From Micromonospora purpureochromogenes (GTDB lineage: Bacteria > Actinomycetota > Actinomycetes > Mycobacteriales > Micromonosporaceae): 64,000 bases of DNA. Both the position numbers and the translations under genes were made by a program. This document shows positions 38,226-46,092 of the stretch, one piece after another. The stretch's first letter is position 1. Every line of letters starts with the position of its first letter. Under the pieces are notes generated by a model, which was given only the letters and a program-made list of their open reading frames with translations, did not search any database and had not been told where the DNA came from. The DNA lies in contig NZ_LT607410.1 of assembly GCF_900091515.1 (NCBI RefSeq), forward strand, positions 2,418,001 to 2,482,000. Reading direction: 5' to 3'.

Positions 38226-38915
38226 ATGGTGGGCACACAGCTGAAGTGGGACGACTACGCGACCGCCTGGGCCCGGCTGCACGGCGGCTTCGACCCGCGT
38301 GCCGCCGCGCCGGTGGTCCGGGCCTGGCTGCGCTTCGCCTACCACGTGGGATACATCCTGGGCCGGCTCCGGATCACCCCGACCGCGGTGACCGTCGCCG
38401 GGGTGCTGCTCTGCCTCTGCGTGCCGCTGTTCTCCGTACGGTCGGTGAACGGGCCGATCCTGGGCGCGCTGTTCGTGCTGCTCGCCTCGGTGGCGGACAG
38501 CGTCGACGGGGCGGTGGCGGTGGCCACCAACCGGACCACCCGCCTCGGCTACGTCTACGACTCGCTCGCCGACCGGCTCGGTGAGATCGCCTGGCTGGCC
38601 GCGTTCTGGCTGGTCGGCGCGCCGGGGGTGCTGGTCGTCGCCGGTGGCGCGCTGTCCTGGCTGCACGAGTACGTCCGGGCCCGCGCGGTCGCCGCCGGGA
38701 TGCGCGACATCGGCGCGGTGACCGTGGGGGAGCGCCCGACCCGGGTCTGCGTGGCCCTGGTGGGGCTGCTGCTGGCCGGCCTGACCGGCCTGATCGACCC
38801 GGACCTGGCCGCCGGCACCATCACCATGGCCGCCGCGGTCTGGGTGCTACTGGCCGGGTTCGGCCTGGGACAGCTGCTGTCGACCGTGCGCCGCGCCCTG
38901 ATCGACGCCGGCTGA
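38226..38915 (+). CDS. CDP-alcohol phosphatidyltransferase family protein
   Basis: 229 residues with several membrane helices. The family motif D-x2-D-G-x2-A-R-x8-G-x3-D-x3-D is seen as DSVDGAVAV...GYVYDSLAD: all four aspartates are present, but the Arg after the fourth position is Val. The family makes phospholipids by joining a CDP-alcohol to a second alcohol in the membrane; the acceptor is not identifiable. Likely co-transcribed with metF. Ends 30 nt before the convergent carotenoid operon. Confidence 0.85.
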   Translation: MVGTQLKWDDYATAWARLHGGFDPRAAAPVVRAWLRFAYHVGYILGRLRITPTAVTVAGVLLCLCVPLFSVRSVNGPILGALFVLLASVADSVDGAVAVATNRTTRLGYVYDSLADRLGEIAWLAAFWLVGAPGVLVVAGGALSWLHEYVRARAVAAGMRDIGAVTVGERPTRVCVALVGLLLAGLTGLIDPDLAAGTITMAAAVWVLLAGFGLGQLLSTVRRALIDAG

Positions 38916-38945
38916 CCCGCTCGTCGCCCACCGCCGGGCGGCGCG

Positions 38946-40433
38946 TTACCAGGCCGGGCCGATCTCCTCGGCGACGATCTGCGCGGAGAGGGCCACCATC
39001 GGCAGGCCGCCGCCGGGGTGGCTGGAGCCGCCGACCAGCCAGAGCCCGTGGGCCGGGCCCCGGTTGGCCGGGCGCAGCAGCCCGCCCGCGGTGCCGTAGA
39101 TCGTGCCGCCCGGCGCGCCGGTCGCCGCGTCCAGGTCGGCGGGGGTACGCACCTCCCGGAACACCAGCCGGTCGCGGACGTCGACGCCCCGCTCGGCGAG
39201 CACGTCGAGGATCCGGTCGGCGTACGCCTCGGCGAGCCCCGGCCGGCGCCAGTCCACCGCCCCGGCGGCGGTGCCGTGGCGGGCGGCGTTGACCAGCACG
39301 AACCACGACTCGTGCCCGTCCGGACGGACCATCGGGTCGTCGGCGACGGTGACGAAGACGGTCGGGTCGGCCGCCGGCCGGGCCCGGACGCCCCGCCCCG
39401 GGTCGCCGAAGACCGCGTCGAACTCGGCGTCGTAGTCGCGCGGGAAGAACACGTTGTGGTGGGCCAGCCCGGAGTCGCCGCGTACCCCGAGCAGCAGCAC
39501 GAAGCCGGCCAGGCTGCGGTCGGTCAGCCCGGCCAGCCGGCGGGGGCTGGGCAGCAGGTCCCGGTAGAGGGTGAGCGCGTCGGTGTTGGCCACCACCACG
39601 TCGGCGGGGACGGGCGCGGCGGCGCCGGCGAGGCGTACCCCGTGCACCCGGCCGCCCGCGGCGTCGATCCGGGTGACCGTGGCGCCGGTCTGCACGACCA
39701 CGCCGAGGTCCAGGCAGCGCGACAGCAGCGCGTCGGCCAGGGTGCCCAGCCCGCCGCGCAGGTACCAGCCGCCGAAGGTCAGCTCGGCGTAGGGGACGGC
39801 GACCAGCGCGGCCGGGGCGCGGCGCGGGTCGGCGCCGGTGTAGGTGGCGTACCGGTCGAGCAGCATCCGCAGCCGCGGGTCGGACAGCTGCGACCGGCCC
39901 AGCCCGCGCAGGCTGCGGCCGGGACCGATGGCGGCCAGGTCGCCCAGCCGCCAGGCCAGCGCGGCGAGGTCGCGCGGCGAGCCGACGGCCCGGCGCAGGA
40001 TGTCCCGGTGCGAGGCTTCCCAGACCCGGCCGGCCCGGCGCCACAGCCGCTGCCAGTCGGCGGCCGCCCGGTCGCCGAGGGCCGCGCCGATCCGGGCGGC
40101 GAACTCGGCCGGGTCGGCGCAGGAGTCCAGCACCGGCCCGTCGCCGGGGAAGACGTGCCGCACGATCGGGTCCAGCGGCACCAGGTCGAGGTACTCGTCG
40201 AGCTTGGCCCCGGTGGCCTCGAACAGGTCGTGGAAGACCTGGGGCAGGGTGAACAGGCTGGGGCCGGTGTCGAAGTGGAACGAGCCGGCCGGGGTGTGGT
40301 GCGCGTACCGGCCGAGCTTGCCGCCGACGGTGTCGGCGCGTTCGAAGACGGTGACCTCGTGCCCGGTGACGGCCAACCGGGCGGCGGCGGCCAGGCCGCC
40401 CACCCCGGCGCCGACGACCACGATCCGCGCCAT
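38946..40433 (-). CDS. Phytoene desaturase (CrtI)-family oxidoreductase
   Basis: 495-residue FAD enzyme. N-terminal dinucleotide motif IVVVGAGVGGLAAAARLAVT, FERADTVGGKLGRY and the FDTGPSLFTLP signature of CrtI-type carotenoid oxidoreductases; the C-terminal FAD motif is GLWLVGGSSHPGGGLPMVAL. Members desaturate, isomerise or introduce 3,4-double bonds in carotenoids. It may be a CrtD-like 3,4-desaturase rather than the main phytoene desaturase, since no crtB or crtE is adjacent. ATG 40433; the glycosyltransferase gene ends 12 nt upstream on the same strand. Confidence 0.85.
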   Translation of the reverse strand: MARIVVVGAGVGGLAAAARLAVTGHEVTVFERADTVGGKLGRYAHHTPAGSFHFDTGPSLFTLPQVFHDLFEATGAKLDEYLDLVPLDPIVRHVFPGDGPVLDSCADPAEFAARIGAALGDRAAADWQRLWRRAGRVWEASHRDILRRAVGSPRDLAALAWRLGDLAAIGPGRSLRGLGRSQLSDPRLRMLLDRYATYTGADPRRAPAALVAVPYAELTFGGWYLRGGLGTLADALLSRCLDLGVVVQTGATVTRIDAAGGRVHGVRLAGAAAPVPADVVVANTDALTLYRDLLPSPRRLAGLTDRSLAGFVLLLGVRGDSGLAHHNVFFPRDYDAEFDAVFGDPGRGVRARPAADPTVFVTVADDPMVRPDGHESWFVLVNAARHGTAAGAVDWRRPGLAEAYADRILDVLAERGVDVRDRLVFREVRTPADLDAATGAPGGTIYGTAGGLLRPANRGPAHGLWLVGGSSHPGGGLPMVALSAQIVAEEIGPAW

Positions 40434-40444
40434 GCCGCGTCCTC

Positions 40445-41575
40445 CTAGCTGACCGGGCGGCCCCGCCAGGACAGACGTCGCCGCTTCCGCAGATGGTACG
40501 ACCGCAAAGTCAGCCAACCGAGGACCACGACCGACACGGGGTGTACCAGCGCGTCGGGCCAGGCCCGCCCACCGGTGGCCCGGGCGCTGAGCACCCGCCC
40601 GGCGACCCCGAGCAGGTAGCCGCCGGTGGCGAGCACGGCCACCACCGGCGCGCCGGCAACCAGCGCCGCGACGGCGACCAGCGGGGGAGCGGCGTAGAGC
40701 AGGAGCAGCAGGGCCACCACGACCGCCGCCGCGGCCGGGTGACCGAAGGAGGCCCAGAGCGACTTGCTGTAGCCGTCGCGCAGCTGCCGCCAGTTCTCGT
40801 ACATCCGGCAGGTGGCCAACCCGGAGCCGTCGGCGAGGGCGATCCGCCCGCCGGAGCGCTTGACCGCCCGGGCCAGCTCGATGTCCTCCAGCACCTTGTC
40901 GGCCACCGCGGCGTGCCCGCCGGCCCGGTCGTAGCCGGCCCGGTCCACCACCAGGAACTGCCCGCCGGCGGCGGCCAGCGACGGCCGCGGCGAGCGTTCC
41001 ATCGCGCGCAGCGGCAGGAAGGTCAGCCACAACCACTGCAACAGCGGCTGCACCAGCCGGTCGGCCGCCGTCCGCACCACGATCCGGGGGTACGGCGACA
41101 GCAGCGTCGCCCCGGCGGCGCGCAGCTCGGTGACCGCCGCCGCGACCGCGTACGGGGCGAGCACCACGTCGGCGTCGACGAACACCAGCGCGGTGGCGGC
41201 CGGATCGGCCCGGCCGGCGAGCTGGTGGCAGGCGTGCGGCTTGCCCAGCCAGCCCGGCGGCGGGTTGACCCCGGTGAGCAGGGTGACCCGGGGATCGTCA
41301 CGGGCCACGGCGCGGACCACGTCGGCGGTGCCGTCGGTCGACGAGTCGTCGAGCACCACGATCCGCAGCCGCGGCACCCCCCGCTGGGCGAGCAGCGACC
41401 GCAGGCAGGGCGTGAGCCGGGCCGCCTCGTCGCGCAGCGGCAGCAGCACCGCCACCGGCTCGGTGACCTCGACCGGCCCGCCGGCGGGGCGGCGCAGCCA
41501 GCGGCCCGCGTTGACCCCGGTGTGCGCGGTCAGCGCGGCGAGCGCGAGGACCAGGGCGAGGACCGCCGCGCTCAT
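40445..41575 (-). CDS. Glycosyltransferase family 2, CruG-like
   Basis: 376 residues. An N-terminal membrane helix, then the GT-A domain: AVLLPLRDEAARLTPCLRSL, RIVVLDDSSTDGTADVVRAV, LVFVDADVVLAP with the DxD-type metal ligands, and a Q/RxxRW-like region (MYENWRQLRDGYSKSLWASF); C-terminal helices anchor it. The pairing with a CruF-like hydratase next door suggests glycosylation of a 2' or 1' hydroxyl of a carotenoid, as CruG does in cyanobacteria. The start codon overlaps the stop of the CruF-like gene by 4 nt. Confidence 0.83.
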   Translation of the reverse strand: MSAAVLALVLALAALTAHTGVNAGRWLRRPAGGPVEVTEPVAVLLPLRDEAARLTPCLRSLLAQRGVPRLRIVVLDDSSTDGTADVVRAVARDDPRVTLLTGVNPPPGWLGKPHACHQLAGRADPAATALVFVDADVVLAPYAVAAAVTELRAAGATLLSPYPRIVVRTAADRLVQPLLQWLWLTFLPLRAMERSPRPSLAAAGGQFLVVDRAGYDRAGGHAAVADKVLEDIELARAVKRSGGRIALADGSGLATCRMYENWRQLRDGYSKSLWASFGHPAAAAVVVALLLLLYAAPPLVAVAALVAGAPVVAVLATGGYLLGVAGRVLSARATGGRAWPDALVHPVSVVVLGWLTLRSYHLRKRRRLSWRGRPVS

Positions 41576-42390
41576 GCGGTGGCGTCGACGCCGGGACGCG
41601 CCGGTCGGCGGGGTGCCCGCCGGTCGTCGCCGTGCCGGCGGGCGCGGACCAGCGTCACCGCCAGCGGCACCGCCGCCACCGCCATGCCGGCCGCGCCCCA
41701 GGCCGCCGAGGCGGGCAGGTCGAGGAAGACCGCGTGGGCCAGCACGCTGGAGAAGTACGTCCACAGGTAGAGCGCGAACATCGGGTCGTCCCGGGAGTCG
41801 GTGACCGCGACGGACGGCCCGGCCAGCGGGCGCAGCGCGCTCATCAGCAGCACCGCGAAGAGCAGCCAGCCCAGGTAGTTGCTGACCGGGATGCCGGGCA
41901 GCCCGGGCAGGGCCGGATCGGCGTCACGCCACACCCAGTAGCCCTCGGCCACCATCTGCGGGTCGAGGAAGAGGTCCCAGGCGGCCAGCCCCACGGCGGC
42001 CAGCGCGATCCGCCCGGGCCCGGACGCGGTCAGCCGGACGGCGGCCAGCCAGGCGGGCCACGCCATCCAGGTCCAGGCCAGCGGGATGATAAGCGGCACC
42101 CCGGCCAGCTTCGGACCGAGTTCCCCGGAGTAGTCGTAGCTGCCGAACGGGAAGCCGGTGGCGACCCCGAGGGCCTCGATCGCGAAGCCCCCGCCGGTGG
42201 CCACCGCGACCAGCGCCCCCGCCGTACGCGGGCCGCGACTCAGCAGGGCGTGGCCGACCGCGAGCAGGTAGCCCAGCAGCACGGTGGCCACGGTCAGCCG
42301 GGCCCGGGTCGTCCCGGTGGTGAGCGGGTAGCAGATCTGGGCGAGGACTCCGACCGCCAGCAACGCCCAGGGGGCTCGCCGTCGGATCAC
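41572..42390 (-). CDS. Carotenoid biosynthesis protein, CruF-like (DUF422)
   Basis: 272 residues with about seven hydrophobic helices. DUF422/CruF signatures: GFPFGSYDYSGELGPKLAGV, LIIPLAWTWMAWPAWLAA, AAWDLFLDPQMVAEGYWVW and IPVSNYLGWLLFAVLLM, with conserved Asp and Asn residues. CruF and the haloarchaeal homologue add water to a carotenoid end group (1',2'-hydratase). GTG 42390 overlaps the GNAT stop by 4 nt. Function inferred from family and from the CrtI-, CruG- and CrtA-like neighbours. Confidence 0.83.
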   Translation of the reverse strand: MIRRRAPWALLAVGVLAQICYPLTTGTTRARLTVATVLLGYLLAVGHALLSRGPRTAGALVAVATGGGFAIEALGVATGFPFGSYDYSGELGPKLAGVPLIIPLAWTWMAWPAWLAAVRLTASGPGRIALAAVGLAAWDLFLDPQMVAEGYWVWRDADPALPGLPGIPVSNYLGWLLFAVLLMSALRPLAGPSVAVTDSRDDPMFALYLWTYFSSVLAHAVFLDLPASAAWGAAGMAVAAVPLAVTLVRARRHGDDRRAPRRPARPGVDATA

Positions 42391-42971
42391 CGCGCGGCCG
42401 GGCCGGACCCGACGGTGGCGGCCGGGTCGGCGACGGCCAGCGGCAGGTCCCGGCCGAGCACGCCGAAGGGCCGCTCGTCGCCGGGGAAGTGGAAGTGCCG
42501 CAGCACGTCGACGAAGCCGAACCGCCGGTACAGCCGCCAGGCCCGCGAGGTCTGCTCGTCGGCTTCCGGGGTGGACAGCAGGGTGGTGGCGCCCTCGGCG
42601 AGGGTGAGCAGGGCGGTCAACTGTCGGATGCCCAGGCCGTGCCCCTGCGCCGGTGGCCGGACGTGCAGCTCCACCACCTCGAAGCAGTCGGTCAGCCAGC
42701 GCCGGCGGGCCTGCGGGTCCAGGGCCCGGTGCACCTGGTCGTGCCACCACTGCCCGGGCGCGCCCAGGTAGCCGTACCCGAAGCCGGCCAGCCGGCCGTC
42801 GGTGGTGAGGCTGGCGACGGCGCGGAAGCCGGGGCGGCGCACGTGGGTGGCGATGTAGCCGCGGCGCGCCTCCAGCAGGTCGGCGCGGTAGTTCATCGCC
42901 TCCCCGTAGACGGCGACCACGTCGTCCAGCCGCCGGACGAGATCGTCCGGCGTCCACCGCACCAACCTCAT
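42387..42971 (-). CDS. GNAT-family N-acetyltransferase
   Basis: 194 residues of GNAT fold: RPGFRAVASLTTDGRLAGFG, VVELHVRPPAQGHGLGIRQL with the acetyl-CoA loop QGHGLG, and SRAWRLYRRFGFVDVLRHF. Substrate unknown. It is embedded in the carotenoid operon with 4-nt overlaps on both sides, so it is co-expressed, but a role in carotenoid work is not established. Confidence 0.82.
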   Translation of the reverse strand: MRLVRWTPDDLVRRLDDVVAVYGEAMNYRADLLEARRGYIATHVRRPGFRAVASLTTDGRLAGFGYGYLGAPGQWWHDQVHRALDPQARRRWLTDCFEVVELHVRPPAQGHGLGIRQLTALLTLAEGATTLLSTPEADEQTSRAWRLYRRFGFVDVLRHFHFPGDERPFGVLGRDLPLAVADPAATVGSGPAAR

Positions 42972-43729
42972 GCGTGTCCCTTCACCGTTGCCGCGTCGCC
43001 GTCGGCGACCCACCCCAGCACCGTCCGGTCGCCGACCACGTCGCGCACCTCGAACCGCGCGAAGAGCTCCTCCGCGTACCACCCCTCGGTGGGGGTGCGG
43101 CTGATCGCGGCGCGGTGCTCCGGGTGACGGTACGCGAACGCCACGAGGTCCGCGGGATCGCGCCACACGCTGACCGTGCCCTGCCAGCCCAGCGGGGCCT
43201 CGCCGACGCCGAACCGGGCGAGCAGCCCGGGCGCGGCGTGCAGCGCGGCGGCCACCGGGGGGATCGCCGTCCAGAAGGTGGCCGCCCGGCGGGGCCGCAG
43301 CCGGGCCCGGGTCAGCGCCAGCACCGGTCCGCCGACCCGGCCGCCGGGCGGGTCGCCGAACGGGCGCCGGCCGGACCACTCGCCCCGGCTGCTCACCGGG
43401 CGCAGGTCGACCCGGACGGTGGCCCGGGCGATCCGGGCCCAGGCGCGGCCGACCGGGGAGGCGTCGAAGCCGTCGGCGGCGGCGGGGGAGTCCCAGACGG
43501 TCAGCGCCGCCCACCGGGTCAGGTCGGCGTCGCCGGGCCCGAAGCCGGTGCCGGTCCCGGTGCCGAGCAGCTTGCCGAACCGTACGCCCGGGGTGGCGCG
43601 CAGCCGGCGCGGGTCGAGCGCCATCCGGGTGAGCGCCCGGGGCAGCGCGGCCCGGGAGATCCGCCACACGTGCAGGGTGACCAGCTCGGGAACGGTGTCG
43701 CCGGCAGTCGCCCCGCCGGGCTCGCTCAC
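42968..43729 (-). CDS. Spheroidene monooxygenase-like protein (CrtA family)
   Basis: 253 residues. ELVTLHVWRISRAALPRALT, TPGVRFGKLLGTGTGTGFGP, WAALTVWDSPAAADGFDASP and ALHAAPGLLARFGVGEAPLG resemble the CrtA family, which in photosynthetic bacteria adds a keto group to acyclic carotenoids. These are heme-dependent enzymes in studied cases. The GTG start overlaps the ybaK stop. An acyclic-carotenoid ketolase next to CruF- and CruG-like genes fits an acyclic glycosylated carotenoid. Confidence 0.75.
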   Translation of the reverse strand: MSEPGGATAGDTVPELVTLHVWRISRAALPRALTRMALDPRRLRATPGVRFGKLLGTGTGTGFGPGDADLTRWAALTVWDSPAAADGFDASPVGRAWARIARATVRVDLRPVSSRGEWSGRRPFGDPPGGRVGGPVLALTRARLRPRRAATFWTAIPPVAAALHAAPGLLARFGVGEAPLGWQGTVSVWRDPADLVAFAYRHPEHRAAISRTPTEGWYAEELFARFEVRDVVGDRTVLGWVADGDAATVKGHA

Positions 43730-44214
43730 GCCACCTCGGCCGGGGTGCCGGCGGTGATCCGCAGCAGGTCCGCGTACGTGCTGGGGAAGACCGCCTGGGG
43801 GACCCCGCCGGCCGCCCAGATCTCGGCGTACTCCTGCAGGGCGGTGTCGACCAGGGTGCGCAGCGGGCGGGGGTGGCCCACCGGGGCGACCCCGCCGATC
43901 ACCTGGCCGGTGTGTTCCCGGACGAACTCCGGGGTGGCCCGACGCAGCCGGGTGACCCCCAGCCGGGCGGCCAGTTCGGCGGTGTCCACCCGGTGCGCGC
44001 CGGAGGTCAGCACCAGCAGTGGCTCGCCGTCGGCCTCGAAGACCAGCGAGTTGGCGATGGCGCCGACGTCGACGCCGAGCGCCGCGGCGGCTGCGGCCGC
44101 GGTGTGGACCGCCTCGGGCAGCAGGCGGACGAGGCTGGGCGCGCCCGCGCTGTCGCGCGCGCCCGCGCCGTCCAGGGCCGCCTGCACCGCCTGCACGTTC
44201 GGGTGTGGCTGCAT
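43726..44214 (-). CDS. YbaK/EbsC-family aminoacyl-tRNA deacylase
   Basis: 162 residues of the YbaK/ProX editing fold: NVQAVQAALDGAGARDSAGA, IANSLVFEADGEPLLVLTSG and GQVIGGVAPVGHPRPLRTLV. These proteins hydrolyse mischarged aminoacyl-tRNAs (for example Cys-tRNA-Pro). It is the first gene of the minus-strand operon and may only share its promoter with the carotenoid genes. ATG 44214, probably leaderless or with a weak GGGGG site. Confidence 0.85.
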   Translation of the reverse strand: MQPHPNVQAVQAALDGAGARDSAGAPSLVRLLPEAVHTAAAAAAALGVDVGAIANSLVFEADGEPLLVLTSGAHRVDTAELAARLGVTRLRRATPEFVREHTGQVIGGVAPVGHPRPLRTLVDTALQEYAEIWAAGGVPQAVFPSTYADLLRITAGTPAEVA

Positions 44215-44456
44215 GCCCCCATTCTTCCCGGTACGCCCCGGCCCGGTGGAGCCGGTCGGGTCCGGTCGGCGTGGCGGGTGTCGGGGGCGGCGGGCGGCAC
44301 CCGGGGGAGCCGGCTCCGCTGCGGCTTGCCGCTGCTGTGCGCGCCCTGAATCTCCGCGCCCACGCCGGCGCGCCCGCTCCCGGCCCGATCCCCGCGCTCC
44401 CCGGAGACGGCGGCACGCCGGACGTCACACGTTGCGTTTTCGTCGGAGGGAGGGTG

Positions 44457-44462
44457 TACTGT
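44457..44462 (+). promoter_or_regulatory. -10 of SOS mutasome operon
   Basis: TACTGT, with TTGCGT (44432-44437) as a possible -35 at a long 19-nt spacing. Predicted start near 44469, just before the LexA box. Confidence 0.45.
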
Positions 44463-44473
44463 CGGGAGCAGTT

Positions 44474-44488
44474 AGAACGAGTGTTCGA
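44474..44488 (+). promoter_or_regulatory. LexA (SOS) box
   Basis: AGAACGAGTGTTCGA contains GAAC-GAGT-GTTC, matching the actinobacterial LexA site GAACRNRYGTTY at every core position. It lies at the predicted transcription start, upstream of HEPN, imuA', imuB and dnaE2, which are classic SOS genes. Confidence 0.8.
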
Positions 44489-44815
44489 TTGAGTCGTACG
44501 CCCGTTCCAACGCCCGGGAGTGGTGTTTCGCGGCTCCGGCTTCCGGGAGAGGTGCGGTTTCGCGGACCGCACCGGGTTCCGGGCAGTCGCGAGCCCGGTC
44601 CCGTCAAGGCAGGATCGTCGTTCGCCGCCCACGACCCCCGGGCGGCGGACGACGAACCCGCCGGTTCGCCGGCCGGGTGTGGTGTGGGGAAGCGTCCACA
44701 CCCGGCCGGCCCCCATCCGGTGCGTCTTCCTCCGCACCACCCGCTCCGGGCGCCCGCCGACGGATCCCCTTCCGCCGCGCGTCGCGCCCGCCCCGGTCAC
44801 GCGGAGGAGACAGTC
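44489..44815 (+). other. Long structured leader of SOS operon
   Basis: About 330 nt without a credible gene, between the LexA box and the HEPN start. It holds three strong hairpins: an 8-bp stem (44551-44573), a 15-bp stem with one G-U (44616-44630 with 44640-44654), and a perfect 12-bp stem (44671-44682 with 44696-44707). Confidence 0.6.
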
Positions 44816-45265
44816 ATGCCGACCAACCCGGCCCAGGCACCGACGGTGCCCGCGCACGTGCTGCCGCACCGCACCCCGGCCCAGCTCCTCGCGGTGGCCC
44901 GGATCGGGCTCAGCGAGGCCGCCCAGACCCGCCCCGACGGGCTGCGCTACGCCGCCGCCCACCTCGCCGCGCTGCGCGCGGCCGCGGCCCTGCTCGCCGC
45001 CCGCGCCCGCCCCGCGCCCGCCCGACGTCACCGGATCACCAGCGTCTGGGTCCTGCTCTCCACGGTCGCCCCCGAGCTCGACGAGTGGTCCGCCTACTTC
45101 GCCGCCGGCGCCGGCAAGCGGGCCGCCGCCGAGGCGGGGATACCCCGCGTGGTGAGCGCCCGGGAGGCCGACGACCTGCTCCGGGCCGCCGAGCAGTTCG
45201 TCTCGGTGGTGGAGACCGCGCTCGGCCTGGCCCACCAGCCGACCCTCGACGGCCTCGCCGCCTGA
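44816..45265 (+). CDS. SAV_6107-family HEPN domain protein
   Basis: 149 residues, all helical: LLAVARIGLSEAAQTRPDGL, AAHLAALRAAAALLAARARP, VWVLLSTVAPELDEWSAYFA and ADDLLRAAEQFVSVVETALG. The family is defined in Streptomyces (SAV_6107) and classed as HEPN, a fold found in ribonucleases and nucleotide-binding proteins; the RNase motif RxxxxH is not evident. GGAGGAG precedes the ATG. It is the first gene after the LexA box and 95 nt before imuA', so it is probably part of the SOS operon. Confidence 0.82.
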   Translation: MPTNPAQAPTVPAHVLPHRTPAQLLAVARIGLSEAAQTRPDGLRYAAAHLAALRAAAALLAARARPAPARRHRITSVWVLLSTVAPELDEWSAYFAAGAGKRAAAEAGIPRVVSAREADDLLRAAEQFVSVVETALGLAHQPTLDGLAA

Positions 45266-45360
45266 CCCGGCACCGCCCGGGTTCCCCCGCCGGGCACACC
45301 CGGCGCCCCATCCGACAAGCGACACCTGATCCAGCAGAAACACGACGGGGGGTTGGTCCC

Positions 45361-46092
45361 ATGGCGGGCCGCATGGTGGTCGGTTCCGCCGCACTGGCCG
45401 ATCTGGTGCGCCCGGCGAGCGCGCCGGACCCGGCCGGCGGCCACCGGGTGCTCCCGGTGGCGCCCGAGCTGACCGGCCTGCTGCCCAACCGCGGGCTGCG
45501 CCGGGGCAGCACGATCGCGGTCTCCGCCGGCCAGCCCCGACGCAGCGGTGGCACCTCCCTGGTCCTGGCGCTGCTCGCCGAGGCGTCCCGGGCCGGCTCC
45601 TGGTGCGCGGTGGTCGGGGTGCCGACCTTCGGGGCCGGCGCGGCCGCCGAGATCGGGATCGCGCTGGACCGGCTCGCCCTGGTGCCCGACCCCGGCCCGG
45701 AGTGGCCCACCGTCGTCGCGGCGCTGATCGACGGGGTCGACGTGGTGGTGACCGCCGTACCGCAGACCGTCTCCGCCTCGGTCGCCAACCGGCTCGCCGC
45801 CCGGGCCCGGCAGCGCGGCAGCGTGCTCGTCCCATACGGCCGGTGGGACGGCGCGGACGTCACCCTCCAGGTGGTCCGCGGGGTCTGGGAGGGGCTGGGG
45901 TCGGGCCGGGGCCGGCTGCGCCGCCGCGAGGTGACCGTGTCGGCGCGCGGGCGCGGCGCGGCCGCCCGCCCCAAGGAGATCAAGGTCTGGCTGCCCGGTG
46001 ACGGGCTCACCCGGGTCATCCCCCGGCCGTCCACGGTGGGCGGCGTCGGCCGCCCCCGGCGTGGCGCGCTCACCGTGGTCGGGTCCGCGTGA
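45361..46092 (+). CDS. imuA': ImuA' / RecA-like mutasome protein
   Basis: 243 residues with a RecA-like core: ELTGLLPNRGLRRGSTIAVS, SLVLALLAEASRAGSWCAVV and VVVTAVPQTVSASVANRLAA. The P-loop region (VSAGQPRRSGGTSLV) is degenerate, as in ImuA' proteins, which support ImuB and DnaE2 in damage-induced mutagenesis. The C-terminal basic segment (SGRGRLRRREVTVSARGRGA) could contact DNA. Its stop overlaps the imuB GTG by 4 nt. Confidence 0.82.
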   Translation: MAGRMVVGSAALADLVRPASAPDPAGGHRVLPVAPELTGLLPNRGLRRGSTIAVSAGQPRRSGGTSLVLALLAEASRAGSWCAVVGVPTFGAGAAAEIGIALDRLALVPDPGPEWPTVVAALIDGVDVVVTAVPQTVSASVANRLAARARQRGSVLVPYGRWDGADVTLQVVRGVWEGLGSGRGRLRRREVTVSARGRGAAARPKEIKVWLPGDGLTRVIPRPSTVGGVGRPRRGALTVVGSA

